Positions 24,080 through 32,796 are shown, counted from the first letter of the stretch. The stretch: DNA of 33,845 nucleotides from Rhodoplanes elegans (GCF_016653355.1 NZ_NHSK01000195.1:1-33845), one strand, 5' to 3'. Program-made: numbers and translations. Notes: generated by a model not told the origin, from the letters alone.

Positions 24080-24081
24080 CC

Positions 24082-24345
24082 ATGATCCGCCCGATTCTCA
24101 CCGAGCTCGCGCTCTTTCTCACGCCCTTCGTGCTCTATGCGGCGTTTCTGCTGGCGACGCGCCGGGGCCTGATCCATCCCGATTCGTGGCGGCTTCCGGT
24201 GCTCGGCTGGCTGACGCTCGCGGCGCTCGCGCTGATGATCGCCAGTCTCGTCGTCATGGCGGAGTTCAGCGGAGCGCCGCCGAACTCGAACTACGTGCCG
24301 GCCCACATGGAGAACGGCCGGTTCGTGCCGGGCACCACGCGATGA
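24082..24345 (+). CDS. DUF6111 family small membrane protein
   Basis: The protein has 87 residues (MIRPILTELALFLTPFVLYA onward). Two hydrophobic segments, about 5-25 and 38-60, flank a short basic loop, followed by a polar tail NSNYVPAHMENGRFVPG, the best conserved part of this alphaproteobacterial family. The function is unknown. Its stop overlaps the start of the CCA-adding enzyme (ATGA), implying translational coupling. The start lacks a clear ribosome-binding site and follows a tandem duplication. Confidence 0.9.
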   Translation: MIRPILTELALFLTPFVLYAAFLLATRRGLIHPDSWRLPVLGWLTLAALALMIASLVVMAEFSGAPPNSNYVPAHMENGRFVPGTTR

Positions 24346-25619
24346 CGACACGCCGCATCGCCGCCGCGTGGCTCGCGGCGGAGCCGCTCGCCGCCGTGCT
24401 GGCGATGCTCGACCGCGACGGCGAGGAGGCGCGCGTCGTCGGCGGCGCGGTGCGCAACACCCTCCTCGGCGAGCCGCCCGGCGACATCGACATCGCCACC
24501 ACGGCGCGGCCCGAGGAGGTGATGCGGCGAGCGCGGGCGGCCGGGGTCAAGGCGGTGCCGACCGGCATCGACCACGGCACCGTGACGGTCGTGGTCGCCG
24601 GCACGCCGTTCGAGGTGACGACGCTGCGCGAGGACGTCGAGACCTACGGCCGCAAGGCGACGGTGGCGTTCGGCCGCGACTGGGGCGTCGACGCGGCGCG
24701 GCGCGACTTCACCATGAACGCGCTGTCGCTGTCGCCGGACGGCACCCTCCACGATCCGGTCGACGGCCTGCCCGACCTCGAGGCGCGACGGGTGCGCTTC
24801 ATCGGCGAGCCGGCGCGGCGCATCGACGAGGATCATCTGCGCATCCTGCGCTTCTTCCGCTTCCAGGCGGCCTACGGGAACGGGGCGGCCGATCCGGACA
24901 GCCTGCACGCCTGCATCGTCGGACGCGAGAAGCTGCGCGGGCTGTCGCGCGAGCGGGTGCGGATGGAGCTGATGAAGCTGTTGGTCGCGCCGGCCGCGGC
25001 ATCGACCCTGCGGACGATGGCGGAGACCGGCATCCTGCAGCTCGTGCTCGGCGGCATCGGCCGGCCCTGGGATCTGTCCGCCATGGCGGCGCGCGAGCGC
25101 GATCTCGGCCTGGCACCGGAGGCGACGCGGCGGCTCGGCGCGCTCGCCGTGCTGGTGGCCGAGGACGCCGAGCGGCTGCGCGAGCGGCTGCGGCTGACCA
25201 ATGCCGAGAGCGACCGGCTCGCCGCGATGGCGGACGGGTGGTGGCGGCTCTGCGCCACCACCGCCGAGGCCGAGGCGAAGGCGCTGCTCTACCGGCTCGG
25301 GCCGGTGTCCTATGGCGACCGCATGCTGCTCGCCTGGACGCGCGCCGGCAGCGCCGGCGATCCGACGGCGGCCGACGCCACGACGGAAGCCGCCGCCTGG
25401 GCGTCGCTCGTGACGTTGCCGCAACGCTGGAGCGCCCCGCGCTTCCCCGTCAAGGCGTCGCGCTTCATGGCCCGCGGCCTCGCCGGCCCGGCCCTCGGCG
25501 CCGCCATGAAGGCCGCCGAGGCGGCCTGGATCGCGGCAGATTTTCCGATGGACGCGAAGGCGCTGGACGGGATCGTGGCGGCGGTGCTCATCGGCCGCGG
25601 CGGGGACCGGACGGCGTAG
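24342..25619 (+). CDS. cca: CCA tRNA nucleotidyltransferase (class II poly(A) polymerase family)
   Basis: The protein has 425 residues from the ATG at 24342, overlapping the DUF6111 stop. It adds or repairs the CCA end of tRNA. Motif A is VVGGAVRNTLLGEPPGDIDIATT with metal-binding D48 and D50. Residues 120-128 are RRDFTMNAL, and EDHLRILRFFRFQAAYG gives the RRA-like nucleotide-recognition region. The C-terminal half is helical. The longer frame back to 24072 is out of register with the upstream genes and ignored. The usual RRD of motif A (GGxVRD) is RN here, a common variant in alphaproteobacteria. Confidence 0.95.
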   Translation: MTTRRIAAAWLAAEPLAAVLAMLDRDGEEARVVGGAVRNTLLGEPPGDIDIATTARPEEVMRRARAAGVKAVPTGIDHGTVTVVVAGTPFEVTTLREDVETYGRKATVAFGRDWGVDAARRDFTMNALSLSPDGTLHDPVDGLPDLEARRVRFIGEPARRIDEDHLRILRFFRFQAAYGNGAADPDSLHACIVGREKLRGLSRERVRMELMKLLVAPAAASTLRTMAETGILQLVLGGIGRPWDLSAMAARERDLGLAPEATRRLGALAVLVAEDAERLRERLRLTNAESDRLAAMADGWWRLCATTAEAEAKALLYRLGPVSYGDRMLLAWTRAGSAGDPTAADATTEAAAWASLVTLPQRWSAPRFPVKASRFMARGLAGPALGAAMKAAEAAWIAADFPMDAKALDGIVAAVLIGRGGDRTA

Positions 25620-25634
25620 GTCGCGGGCACCGAG

Positions 25635-25970
25635 TCAGGGCTTGAGGCCGCGCGACAGCGCCAGCACCGCGCCGAGAATGATCAGCGTCTGGAAGCCGAT
25701 GGTGCCGAACATCCATTTGAGGATCTCGGCCTTGCTCGCCGCGATGCTGGCCTCCAGGCGAAGCTCCGCCTCCTTGATCCGGGCGTCCAGCCGCTGCTCC
25801 GTATCCTTGATCTCGGTCCGCACCGCCGTCACATCGGCCTTGCTGGCGAGGTCGCTCTGGATCGCTTCGGAGATCGCATCGGCGAAGCCCTCGGCCTGCT
25901 CGGCCGACATCTTCGCCTTCTCGCGCAGGGCGCGGGCGAACTTCAGGCTGTCGAAGGTCGCGATCGTCAT
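25635..25970 (-). CDS. Small coiled-coil membrane protein (DUF1640 / CCDC90-like)
   Basis: The protein has 111 residues from the ATG at 25970. A start at 26027 would overlap the upstream ATPase gene and lacks support. The pattern is that of DUF1640: FDSLKFARALREKAKMSAEQAEGFADAI at the start, a long heptad-rich coiled coil at about 45-88 (KADVTAVRTEIKDTEQRLDA), and one membrane helix at about 90-108 (FGTIGFQTLIILGAVLALS) at the end. The family is related to mitochondrial CCDC90/MCUR1. In bacteria these are often small and sometimes prophage-linked, but no phage genes are nearby. The function is unknown. It lies 53 bases beyond the ATPase stop and is convergent with cca. Confidence 0.85.
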   Translation of the reverse strand: MTIATFDSLKFARALREKAKMSAEQAEGFADAISEAIQSDLASKADVTAVRTEIKDTEQRLDARIKEAELRLEASIAASKAEILKWMFGTIGFQTLIILGAVLALSRGLKP

Positions 25971-26023
25971 CGAAAAATCATAGCAGAATGCGCGGCTTTC
26001 GAGGAGAGGGGCGACACCGCGCC

Positions 26024-27181
26024 TCACGCTCCCTCGGCGTCCTCCCCAGCCTCCTCCTCGTCGTCATCTGCAAAATCGCCGCCGAGGCGCAAGCCTTCGA
26101 TCCAGGTCTCGCCGTCGCGCTTGACCACGGTGCGGGGTCGCACGCCGCCTTGCGCGGCGAGCGCCTCCGAGAGTGGCTGCGAATGCGTGACGACCCAGAT
26201 CTGGGTGCGGCGGGCGGCGCGCACGATCAGCCGGGCCAGAGGCTCCAGCAGGTCGGGATGCAGGCTCGCCTCCGGCTCGTTGAGGGCGACGAAGCCGGGC
26301 AGGCGGTAGCCGAGCAGCGCGCCGGCGAGCGCCAGGTAGCGCAGCGTCCCGTCGGACAGCTCGCCGGCCTCGAACACGCGCTTGGGGTAATCCGGGAAGA
26401 TCAGGCCGAACGCGGCGGTGCGCTCCGGCGGCGGCACCACCAGGCGGGCGCCCGGAAAGGCGTCGTCGATCACCGCGTCGAGGTCGGCCGTGTCGCCGCG
26501 GATGTGCACGAGCGTGGCGAACACGGCGGCGAGATCGGCGCCGTCGGAGGACAGCGTCGGCGTCGTCACGGCGAGACAAGGCCGGCGCAGCGGCGAGTCC
26601 CGGTCGCTGCGCAGGTCGTGATAGAAGCGCCAGTCCAGCATGGTCCGGCGGACCCGGTCGATCTCCGGGCAGCGCGCCGCGTCCTGGATGGTGCCGAGCG
26701 CCGTCTCGGAGGCGAGCAGGGGGGCGCCGAGCGGCTGCTTGCGGCCGGCGTCGTCGATCACCCGGGCGGTCGGCCCGCGCCGGTCGAGCAGCGTCAGCGG
26801 GCGCCGCCCGCCGTGCTGGACGAGCGTCTCCTCCTTCATCTGCGGCTCGAACGGGAAGGCGGCGCCCATCGGCGGCACCAGGCCGATCTCGACCGCATAG
26901 GCGAAGCGGGCCGTCTCGTCGGCGATCTCGACGTCGAGCTTGATGCGCACCGGCGCGCCGACCGCGCGTCGGCCCGCCCACAGGGCCGACTGCATGCCGC
27001 CCTCGGCGGCGAGCTCGCGGGCGAGCGTGCCGGCCGCGGTCGCCTGCAGGAGCTGCAGGGCGCGATAGAGATTGCTCTTGCCGACGCCGTTGGCGCCGAC
27101 GAACACGGTCAGCGGCGCGACCGGAAACCGGATCCCGCGCAGCGACCGGTAGCCGGCGATCGCGACCTCTGAAATCTGCAT
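26024..27181 (-). CDS. AAA/SMC-like ATPase (AAA_21, RecF/OLD-like head)
   Basis: The protein has 385 residues from the ATG at 27181 (MQISEVAIAGYRSLRGIRFP); a GTG at 27208 is possible. It is an ABC-type ATPase head of the predicted-ATPase COG4637 kind. Walker A is VFVGANGVGKSNLYRAL (residues about 27-43). The ABC signature is ELSDGTLRYLALAGALL, Walker B is FVALNEPEASLHPDLLEPL, and the switch histidine is VVTHSQPL. The last 20 residues are acidic. No TOPRIM or nuclease domain follows, and no nuclease gene is adjacent, so it is not an obvious OLD or Gabija system. It is read from the hemF side with a 33-base gap. The function is unknown. Confidence 0.88.
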   Translation of the reverse strand: MQISEVAIAGYRSLRGIRFPVAPLTVFVGANGVGKSNLYRALQLLQATAAGTLARELAAEGGMQSALWAGRRAVGAPVRIKLDVEIADETARFAYAVEIGLVPPMGAAFPFEPQMKEETLVQHGGRRPLTLLDRRGPTARVIDDAGRKQPLGAPLLASETALGTIQDAARCPEIDRVRRTMLDWRFYHDLRSDRDSPLRRPCLAVTTPTLSSDGADLAAVFATLVHIRGDTADLDAVIDDAFPGARLVVPPPERTAAFGLIFPDYPKRVFEAGELSDGTLRYLALAGALLGYRLPGFVALNEPEASLHPDLLEPLARLIVRAARRTQIWVVTHSQPLSEALAAQGGVRPRTVVKRDGETWIEGLRLGGDFADDDEEEAGEDAEGA

Positions 27182-27214
27182 CGTCCCGCCACCGTCACGG
27201 CCGCTCACCGGGGC

Positions 27215-28165
27215 TCACGGCCATTTCACCAGCGGCGGCATCGAGGAGAGGATCGACTCGACATTGCCGCCGGTCTTCAGCCCGAACACGGTGCCGCGAT
27301 CGTAGAGCAGATTGTACTCGACATAGCGGCCGCGGCGCACCAGCTGCTCGTCCCGCTCGGCATCGGTCCAGGGGGTCGCGAGGTTGGTGCGCACGATCCG
27401 CGGATAGGCGTCCAGGAAGGCGCGGCCGACGTCCTGCGTGAAGGCGAGGTCGGCGGCCCAGTCGCCGGAATCGAGCCAGTCGTAGAAGATGCCGCCGACG
27501 CCGCGCGGCTCGTTGCGATGCTTGAGGAAGAAATACTCGTCGCACCACGCCTTCAGCCGCTCCCACGAGGCGACGTCGGAATGGGCGTCGCAGGCGCGCT
27601 TCATCGCCGCATGGAACGCCACCGTGTCGGGATCCGCCTGGGTGCGACGGCGCTCGAGCACGGGCGTGAGATCGCCGCCGCCGCCGAACCACGCCCGCGT
27701 GGTGACGACGAAGCGGGTGTTCATGTGGGCGGCCGGCACGTGCGGGTTCCGCGGATGGGCGATCAGCGAGATGCCCGAGGCCCAGAAGCGCGGGTCGTCG
27801 AGGGCGCCGGGGATGTCCTTGCGGAACTCCGGCGCGAACTCGCCGTGCACGGTCGACACGTGGACGCCGACCTTCTCGAACACCCGGCCGTGCATCATCG
27901 CCATCACGCCGCCGCCGCCGTCCGCCCCGGCGTGGTCGGTGCGCCGCCACGGGGTGCGCACGAAGCGGCCCGGCGCGTCCGGATAGAGCGACGCCGGCGC
28001 GTCGTTCTCGATCGCCTCGAAGGCGGCGCAGATGTCGTCGCGCAGCCGCTCGAACCAGGCGCGCGCCTCGCGCTTGCGGGCGTCGAGCACGGCGGGCTCG
28101 GGCAGCGGCGAGGAGACGGGGCCGGGCGCCGTGGCGGTGGTGGGCTGCGTGACGGGGGTGGTCAT
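27215..28165 (-). CDS. hemF: Oxygen-dependent coproporphyrinogen III oxidase
   Basis: The protein has 316 residues from the ATG at 28165. HemF converts coproporphyrinogen III to protoporphyrinogen IX with oxygen in heme synthesis. The family blocks are all present: [71 protein letters not shown], and the end [20 protein letters not shown] followed by [10 protein letters not shown]. The first 25 residues are Thr/Pro-rich and not conserved. It lies beside the cytochrome bc1 genes, which need heme, a layout also seen in relatives. A -10-like CATATA and an inverted repeat lie just upstream. Confidence 0.97.
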   Translation of the reverse strand: MTTPVTQPTTATAPGPVSSPLPEPAVLDARKREARAWFERLRDDICAAFEAIENDAPASLYPDAPGRFVRTPWRRTDHAGADGGGGVMAMMHGRVFEKVGVHVSTVHGEFAPEFRKDIPGALDDPRFWASGISLIAHPRNPHVPAAHMNTRFVVTTRAWFGGGGDLTPVLERRRTQADPDTVAFHAAMKRACDAHSDVASWERLKAWCDEYFFLKHRNEPRGVGGIFYDWLDSGDWAADLAFTQDVGRAFLDAYPRIVRTNLATPWTDAERDEQLVRRGRYVEYNLLYDRGTVFGLKTGGNVESILSSMPPLVKWP

Positions 28166-28169
28166 GTGA

Positions 28170-28193
28170 TCATATCCGGCTTTTGGTATATGA
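28170..28193 (-). promoter_or_regulatory. Inverted repeat and -10-like element at the hemF start
   Basis: TCATAT (28170-28175) and ATATGA (28188-28193) are inverted copies separated by 12 bases, starting five bases before hemF. The distal half contains a CATATA -10-like hexamer. It does not match the FNR or NnrR consensus, so no regulator is named. Confidence 0.4.
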
Positions 28194-28287
28194 CAGGAAC
28201 GGCTGACGGAGCGTCGCGTCGGCGTCGGGGCCGGCGGGACGGCCGCATCGCGGCGAGCAGGGCGGTCGAGGCTTCCGCGGGCCGAGG

Positions 28288-28305
28288 CTAGTCTCGGAAG
28301 ACTAG
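28288..28305 (-). terminator. Perfect hairpin spanning the trmL stop codon
   Basis: CTAGTCT (28288-28294) and AGACTAG (28299-28305) form a perfect 7-base stem with a four-base loop, and the trmL TAG stop sits in one arm. There is no T-run after it, so it may protect the mRNA end or pause ribosomes more than terminate transcription. Confidence 0.4.
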
Positions 28306-28826
28306 AGCGCGACCGGGGCGGAGGAAAGCGGCTCCGGCCCGCCGGACAGCGGGTCTGCCGTGGCGAGGGCCGGGGCGAAGCCGCCGGTCTGGCGCAGCGC
28401 CTCGCCGGCCACCATGGCGCAAGCCATGGCGACGTTGAGGGAGCGCAGCCCCGGCCGCATCGGGACCGTCACCCGCACGTCGGCGCCGGCATGCACCCGC
28501 TCCGGCACGCCGCCGGTCTCGCGCCCGAGCAGCAGCACGTCGTCGGGCGCGAAACGATGCGCCGTGTAGGGCGTCGCCGCCTTGGTGGTGAGCAGCACGA
28601 GCCGCCGACCCCGCGTCCCCCGGTCCGCCTCGAAGGCGTCGAACGAGGCGTGCCGTGTCAGGTCCACGTAAGCCAGATAGTCCATCCCGGCGCGCCGGAA
28701 GGCGCGGTCGGTGGTCGGGAAGCCGGCCGGCTCGATCAGGTCGACCGGCACGCCGAGACAGGCGGCGAGTCGCAGGATCGTTCCGGTGTTCTGCGGGATG
28801 TCGGGCTCGTAGAGGGCGATGCGCAT
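28302..28826 (-). CDS. trmL: tRNA (cytidine(34)-2'-O)-methyltransferase, SPOUT class
   Basis: The protein has 174 residues from the ATG at 28826. It opens [20 protein letters not shown], typical of TrmL, which methylates the wobble base of tRNA-Leu. The SPOUT motifs follow: [15 protein letters not shown] (motif 2) and [20 protein letters not shown] (motif 3), which build the trefoil knot that binds S-adenosylmethionine. The last 25 residues are a non-conserved tail. It is divergent from petA, with 355 bases between. Confidence 0.95.
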   Translation of the reverse strand: MRIALYEPDIPQNTGTILRLAACLGVPVDLIEPAGFPTTDRAFRRAGMDYLAYVDLTRHASFDAFEADRGTRGRRLVLLTTKAATPYTAHRFAPDDVLLLGRETGGVPERVHAGADVRVTVPMRPGLRSLNVAMACAMVAGEALRQTGGFAPALATADPLSGGPEPLSSAPVAL

Positions 28827-29181
28827 GCGTCAACGGACCGTCGCGTGCGGCCGGGCGAGGGCGTGCCGCGGCGCCGCCGCGGCGGCCCTGTCGCACCCTG
28901 AATGAGGACCATGGATGATCATGGGATCACCTCCCGGGACAGGTTCGCCGCCGCCCCGATAATGCGCCGGACCAGGACCCCTCTCATCCTATTTGCCATA
29001 TGACGCCGCAGGCAACCCGACGGGCTTGCGCTTCCCGCCCAAAGGGTGCCAATAGAAAGAATTCAATGTGGCGCGGATCGCGCCGCACGCGAGATCGGCC
29101 GCGGCCGATCCCGCCGCCGACTTCGCCAGGGTCGGCCCTCGCCGGGTTGCCCGCCCATCGTATCGAAAGGGACCGAAGACT
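28827..29181. other. Divergent promoter region trmL/petA
   Basis: I see no gene in these 355 bases. The frame that extends petA upstream to 29068 gives basic, non-family sequence. A GC-rich inverted region (about 28860-28890) and the possible petA promoter at 29026 are the only structures I could pick out. Confidence 0.6.
29026..29055 (+). promoter_or_regulatory. Possible petA-fbcH promoter
   Basis: TTGCGC (29026-29031) and CAATAG (29050-29055) are 18 bases apart, about 125 bases before petA. The -35 is the same hexamer proposed for trcR and the peroxiredoxin gene; the -10 is weak. Confidence 0.35.
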
Positions 29182-29712
29182 GTGACCAATCCGTCATTGC
29201 CATCAGAGCCGACCCGGCGCGATTTCCTCTATATCGCCACGGGCGCGGTCGGCGCGATCGGGGTGGGGTTCACGTTGGTGCCGCTGATCGCCCAGATGAA
29301 CCCCGACGCCTCGACCATCGCGGCCGGCGCGCCGATCGAGGTCGACCTCGCGCCCATCTCCGAAGGCCAGGTGATCAAGGTGACCTGGCGCGGCAAGCCG
29401 ATCTTCATCTCCCATCGCACCAAGCAGGAGGTGACGCAGGCCCAGGCCGTGCCGATGAGCCAGCTCAAGGATCCGCAGACCGACCAGGACCGCACCAAGC
29501 CCGGTCACGAGCAGTGGCTGGTTGTCATCGGCATCTGCACCCATCTCGGCTGCATCCCGATGGCCAAGTCGGGCGAGTACAATGGCTGGTTCTGCCCGTG
29601 CCACGGCTCGGTCTACGACGACTCCGGCCGCATCCGCCAGGGACCGGCGCCGCTGAACCTCGCGATCCCGCCCTATCGCTTCGTGTCCGATTCCAAGATC
29701 GAGATCGGCTGA
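29182..29712 (+). CDS. petA: Ubiquinol-cytochrome c reductase, Rieske iron-sulfur subunit
   Basis: I use the GTG at 29182 (176 residues), which follows AAAGGGA and places the twin-arginine motif [11 protein letters not shown] at residues 11-21, as in other Rieske proteins. The following hydrophobic segment (about 20-38) is the uncleaved membrane anchor. The 2Fe-2S site is complete: C119 and H121 (CTHLGC) and C138 and H141 (CPCHGS), with C124 and C140 forming the stabilising disulfide. It passes electrons from ubiquinol to cytochrome c1 in the periplasm. fbcH follows 40 bases downstream as one operon. The gene is also called fbcF. Confidence 0.97.
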   Translation: MTNPSLPSEPTRRDFLYIATGAVGAIGVGFTLVPLIAQMNPDASTIAAGAPIEVDLAPISEGQVIKVTWRGKPIFISHRTKQEVTQAQAVPMSQLKDPQTDQDRTKPGHEQWLVVIGICTHLGCIPMAKSGEYNGWFCPCHGSVYDDSGRIRQGPAPLNLAIPPYRFVSDSKIEIG

Positions 29713-29752
29713 CGGCCTGCGGCGCGCAGTGCCCTCCGGACAGAGACCCAAA

Positions 29753-31849
29753 ATGAGTGGACCTTCCAAGTTTCAGCCGACGCATCCCGCTCTCAAGTGG
29801 TTCGAGGCGCGGCTTCCCATCGTCAGCCTGCTGTACGACTCCTTCGTGTCGTATCCGACGCCCAAGAACTTGAACTTTCTCTGGACGTTCGGCGCGATCC
29901 TGTCGTTCATCCTGATCATCCAGATCGTCACCGGCGTCATCCTGGTGATGCACTACACGCCGAACGTCGACCTCGCCTTCAATTCCGTCGAGCATCTGAT
30001 GCGCGACGTGAACTACGGCTGGCTGATGCGCTACGCGCACGCCAACGGCGCCGCGATGTTCTTCTTCGCCGTCTACATCCACATGTTCCGCGGCATGTAC
30101 TACGGCTCCTACAAGGAGCCCCGCGAGGTGCTGTGGATCATCGGCGTGATCATCTACCTGCTGATGATGGCGACCGGCTTCCTCGGCTACGTGCTGCCGT
30201 GGGGCCAGATGAGCTACTGGGCCGCCACCGTGATCACCAACCTGTTCTCGGCCATCCCGTGGGTCGGCGAGCCGATCGTCACCTGGCTGTGGGGCGGCTA
30301 TTCGGTCGGTGATCCCACCCTGACCCGGTTCTTCTCGCTCCACTACCTGCTGCCCTTCGTGATCGTCGCCTTCGTGGTGCTGCACGTGTGGGCCCTGCAC
30401 GTGGTCGGCCAGAACAACCCGGCCGGCGTCGAGCCGAAGTCCGACGACGACGTGGTGCCGTTCACGCCCTACGCCACCATGAAGGACCTGTTCTGGTTCT
30501 CGGCCTTCCTGCTGCTGTTCTTCTGGTTCCTGTTCTACCTGCCGAACTATCTCGGCCACGCCGACAACTACATCCCGGCCAACCCCAGCGTCACCCCGGC
30601 GCACATCGTGCCGGAGTGGTACTACCTGCCGTTCTACGCGATCCTGCGCGCCATCCCGGACAAGCTCGCCGGCGTCATCGCGCTGTTCGCGTCGATCCTG
30701 ATCCTCGCCTTCCTGCCCTGGCTCGACACCTCCAAGGTCAAGTCCGGCACCTACCGGCCGCTGTTCAAGATCTTCTTCTGGATCTTCGTGGCGGTCTGCA
30801 TCGTGCTCGGCTGGCTCGGCGCCAAGCCGGCGGAAGGCGGCTACGTGATCGCGTCGCAGATCCTCACGGCCTACTACTTCCTGCACTTCATCCTCGTGCT
30901 GCCGGTGATCGGCCTGATCGAGAAGCCGCTGCCTGTTCCGAACTCGATCTCGGAGGCGGTGGCCGGCAAGAAGAAGGTCGGTGCGGGGGCGGTCGCGGCG
31001 ATCGTCGCGCTGATCGGTCTGGGCGCGCTCGCGTTCGGCACCGGCACGGCGCAGGCGGCGGGCGAGCAGCCCAAGCCGCCGCAGCAGAACTGGACCTTCG
31101 CGGGTCCGTTCGGCACCTTCGACCGGGCCCAGCTGCAGCGCGGCTTCCAGGTCTACAAGGAGGTCTGCTCGGCCTGTCACGGCCTCTCGCTGGTGTCGTT
31201 CCGCAACCTCGCGGAGCCGGGCGGCCCGGGCTTCACCACCCAGCAGGCGGCCGCCGTCGCGGCCGAGGCCAAGGTGAAGGACGGCCCGAACGACCAGGGC
31301 GAGATGTTCGAGCGGGCCGGTCGTCTCGCCGACCGCTTCCCCTCGCCGTACCCGAACACGCAGGCCGCGGCCGCGGCCTTCAACGGCGCGGCGCCGCCCG
31401 ACCTGTCGGTGATGGCCAAGGCCCGCACCTACGAGCGCGGCTTCCCGACCTTCGTGTTCGACATCCTGACCCAGTATCAGGAGGCCGGGCCCGACTACAT
31501 GGTCGCCCTGCTCACCGGCTACGAGGATGCGCCCGCCGACTTCAAGCTGCCGGACGGCTCGAACTACAACAAGTACTTCCCGGGCCACGCGATCGCCATG
31601 CCGGCGCCGCTGTCGGACGGCGTCGTCACCTACACGGACGGCACGCCGCAGACGACCGAGCAGTACGCCAAGGACGTCACCGCGTTCCTGATGTGGACGG
31701 CGGAGCCGCACCTCGAGGCGCGCAAGAAGCTCGGCTTCCAGGTGATGATCTTCGTGCTGGTGCTCACCGGCCTCCTGTACTTCACGTACCAGAAGGTCTG
31801 GCACGAGGTGAAGCACCCGAAGGCGTCGGGCGACTCGAAGAGCGCCTGA
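29753..31849 (+). CDS. fbcH: Fused cytochrome b / cytochrome c1 precursor of the bc1 complex
   Basis: The protein has 698 residues from the ATG at 29753. Residues about 1-420 are cytochrome b: heme ligands H96/H110 and H197/H211 (each pair 14 apart) and the quinol-site PEWY at 287-290. After a linker helix, [11 protein letters not shown] (about 429-439) looks like a signal peptidase site. Residues about 440-698 are cytochrome c1 with heme-binding CSACH at 472-476, a distal Met probably in the [12 protein letters not shown] segment, and a C-terminal anchor helix (about 662-682). In Bradyrhizobium the same fusion is made as one polyprotein and cut into two subunits, and the cleavage-like site here supports the same fate. 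A strong terminator follows. Confidence 0.97.
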   Translation: MSGPSKFQPTHPALKWFEARLPIVSLLYDSFVSYPTPKNLNFLWTFGAILSFILIIQIVTGVILVMHYTPNVDLAFNSVEHLMRDVNYGWLMRYAHANGAAMFFFAVYIHMFRGMYYGSYKEPREVLWIIGVIIYLLMMATGFLGYVLPWGQMSYWAATVITNLFSAIPWVGEPIVTWLWGGYSVGDPTLTRFFSLHYLLPFVIVAFVVLHVWALHVVGQNNPAGVEPKSDDDVVPFTPYATMKDLFWFSAFLLLFFWFLFYLPNYLGHADNYIPANPSVTPAHIVPEWYYLPFYAILRAIPDKLAGVIALFASILILAFLPWLDTSKVKSGTYRPLFKIFFWIFVAVCIVLGWLGAKPAEGGYVIASQILTAYYFLHFILVLPVIGLIEKPLPVPNSISEAVAGKKKVGAGAVAAIVALIGLGALAFGTGTAQAAGEQPKPPQQNWTFAGPFGTFDRAQLQRGFQVYKEVCSACHGLSLVSFRNLAEPGGPGFTTQQAAAVAAEAKVKDGPNDQGEMFERAGRLADRFPSPYPNTQAAAAAFNGAAPPDLSVMAKARTYERGFPTFVFDILTQYQEAGPDYMVALLTGYEDAPADFKLPDGSNYNKYFPGHAIAMPAPLSDGVVTYTDGTPQTTEQYAKDVTAFLMWTAEPHLEARKKLGFQVMIFVLVLTGLLYFTYQKVWHEVKHPKASGDSKSA

Positions 31850-31901
31850 TCTGATCACGACGTTTCGCTCGCGAGGCGTCGCCGATCACCGGACATCGAT
31901 C

Positions 31902-31927
31902 AGCCGGCCCGCGAAAGCGGGCCGGCT
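31902..31927 (+). terminator. Terminator of the petA-fbcH operon
   Basis: AGCCGGCCCGC (31902-31912) and GCGGGCCGGCT (31917-31927) form a perfect 11-base stem closed by a GAAA tetraloop, followed by TCGTCTTG. The stem is very strong; the T-tract is modest. It lies 53 bases after the fbcH stop. Confidence 0.8.
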
Positions 31928-31990
31928 TCGTCTTGAGGAGGGGGATCGTTCGGCCGAACGGACAGCATGCCGGCGTCGAGTTGTTTGCTC

Positions 31991-32080
31991 CGTCATGCCC
32001 GCGCTCGTCGCGGGCATCCACGACCTGACAGCGTCGCGGCAGCAGAATCGTGGATGGCCGGGACGAGCCCGGCCATGACG
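31991..32080. repeat. Paired REP-like units
   Basis: CGTCATGCCCGCGCTCGTCG onward (31991-32023) faces an inverted unit ending GGCCATGACG (32049-32080). It has the same design as 13473 and 17327. It lies between the fbcH terminator and the convergent thioesterase gene. Confidence 0.8.
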
Positions 32081-32105
32081 AAACGTGCAGCCGGTGGGGC
32101 CGGCC

Positions 32106-32519
32106 TCACCCGGCGGCGGCCGTCTTCTTTGCGAGGCGCTGGTCGAAGCGCGCCGTGTCGATGACGGCGCGCACATGCGTGCCCTCGCCGATCGTCTCGA
32201 CCGCGTCGCGCGCCGTCACCTTGAAGGTCAGCGTGCGGCCGTCGATCGCCACCAGCTCGGCCTCCGCCTCGACCCGCATGCCGCGCGGCGTGGCGGCGCG
32301 GTGATCGACATCGAGCCTGACGCCGACGCTCTGCTGGCCGTCCGGCAGCGCGGCCGCCACCGCGTCGACCGCGGCCGCTTCCATCAGCGTCACCATCACG
32401 GGCGTGGCGAGCGCCGTGACGCCGCCGCTGCCGACCCGCACGGCGGTGTGCTCGTCGCCGACCACCAGCCCGGCCCGTCCCTTCAGTCCGACGAAAAGGC
32501 CCGATGCCGCGCTTGTCAT
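32106..32519 (-). CDS. Hotdog-fold thioesterase (FlK-like)
   Basis: The protein has 137 residues from the ATG at 32519. The segment ALATPVMVTLMEAAAVDAV, followed by SVGVRLDVDHRAATPRGM, is the thioesterase family pattern shared with fluoroacetyl-CoA thioesterase FlK: a conserved Thr/Glu helix and an aspartate-histidine pair. It should hydrolyse some acyl-CoA in the cytoplasm; the substrate is not predictable. The length is normal. It is divergent from the PodJ-like gene, with 277 bases between. Confidence 0.88.
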   Translation of the reverse strand: MTSAASGLFVGLKGRAGLVVGDEHTAVRVGSGGVTALATPVMVTLMEAAAVDAVAAALPDGQQSVGVRLDVDHRAATPRGMRVEAEAELVAIDGRTLTFKVTARDAVETIGEGTHVRAVIDTARFDQRLAKKTAAAG

Positions 32520-32656
32520 GTCACACCCATGTTCGTGAAATCAGATCAGGAGACCGTCGGCCGGCATCGCTGCACCGCCATCGCGGGGGCCGCGTCGCCG
32601 AGGCGCCATTGCAGCGGTGTCGCACCGCCCCGAATTCGCGCCCCGGTGAGCCCCGC

Positions 32657-32672
32657 TTAACCGCTTCTTTAC
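32657..32672 (+). promoter_or_regulatory. Near-consensus CtrA site upstream of the PodJ-like gene
   Basis: TTAA, seven bases, then TTTAC (32657-32672) matches the CtrA consensus TTAA-N7-TTAAC at all but one base. It lies about 125 bases before the PodJ-like start. A GATTC (GANTC type, CcrM methylation site) lies at 32717-32721 and GTTAAC at about 32730. In Caulobacter, polarity genes are controlled by CtrA, GcrA and CcrM methylation. The site is inferred, not proven. Confidence 0.45.
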
Positions 32673-32796
32673 CGTGACCCGTGGAAAGTCGGGACGAGGA
32701 TCGCCGATCGCGTCCCGATTCCATCGTTCGTTAACGACCGGATGTCGGCGCACCTTTGTCGCGGTTCCGTTCGATGCGTTTGGGCCGGGTATCCAC

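Noticed and set aside
26024-27181. Possible phage-defence system (OLD/Gabija-like) from the AAA ATPase
   Set aside because: No TOPRIM domain, helicase or nuclease partner lies nearby, and the neighbours are housekeeping genes.
12594-31857. TGATCA or TGATCTGATCA right at several stop codons (12594, 12848, 23981, 31847)
   Set aside because: The hexamer also occurs inside genes and at other places, so the pattern is probably chance plus TGA stop usage.
29525-31858. 777-codon minus-strand frame opposite fbcH
   Set aside because: It is a mirror of the highly conserved cytochrome gene with charged low-complexity translation.
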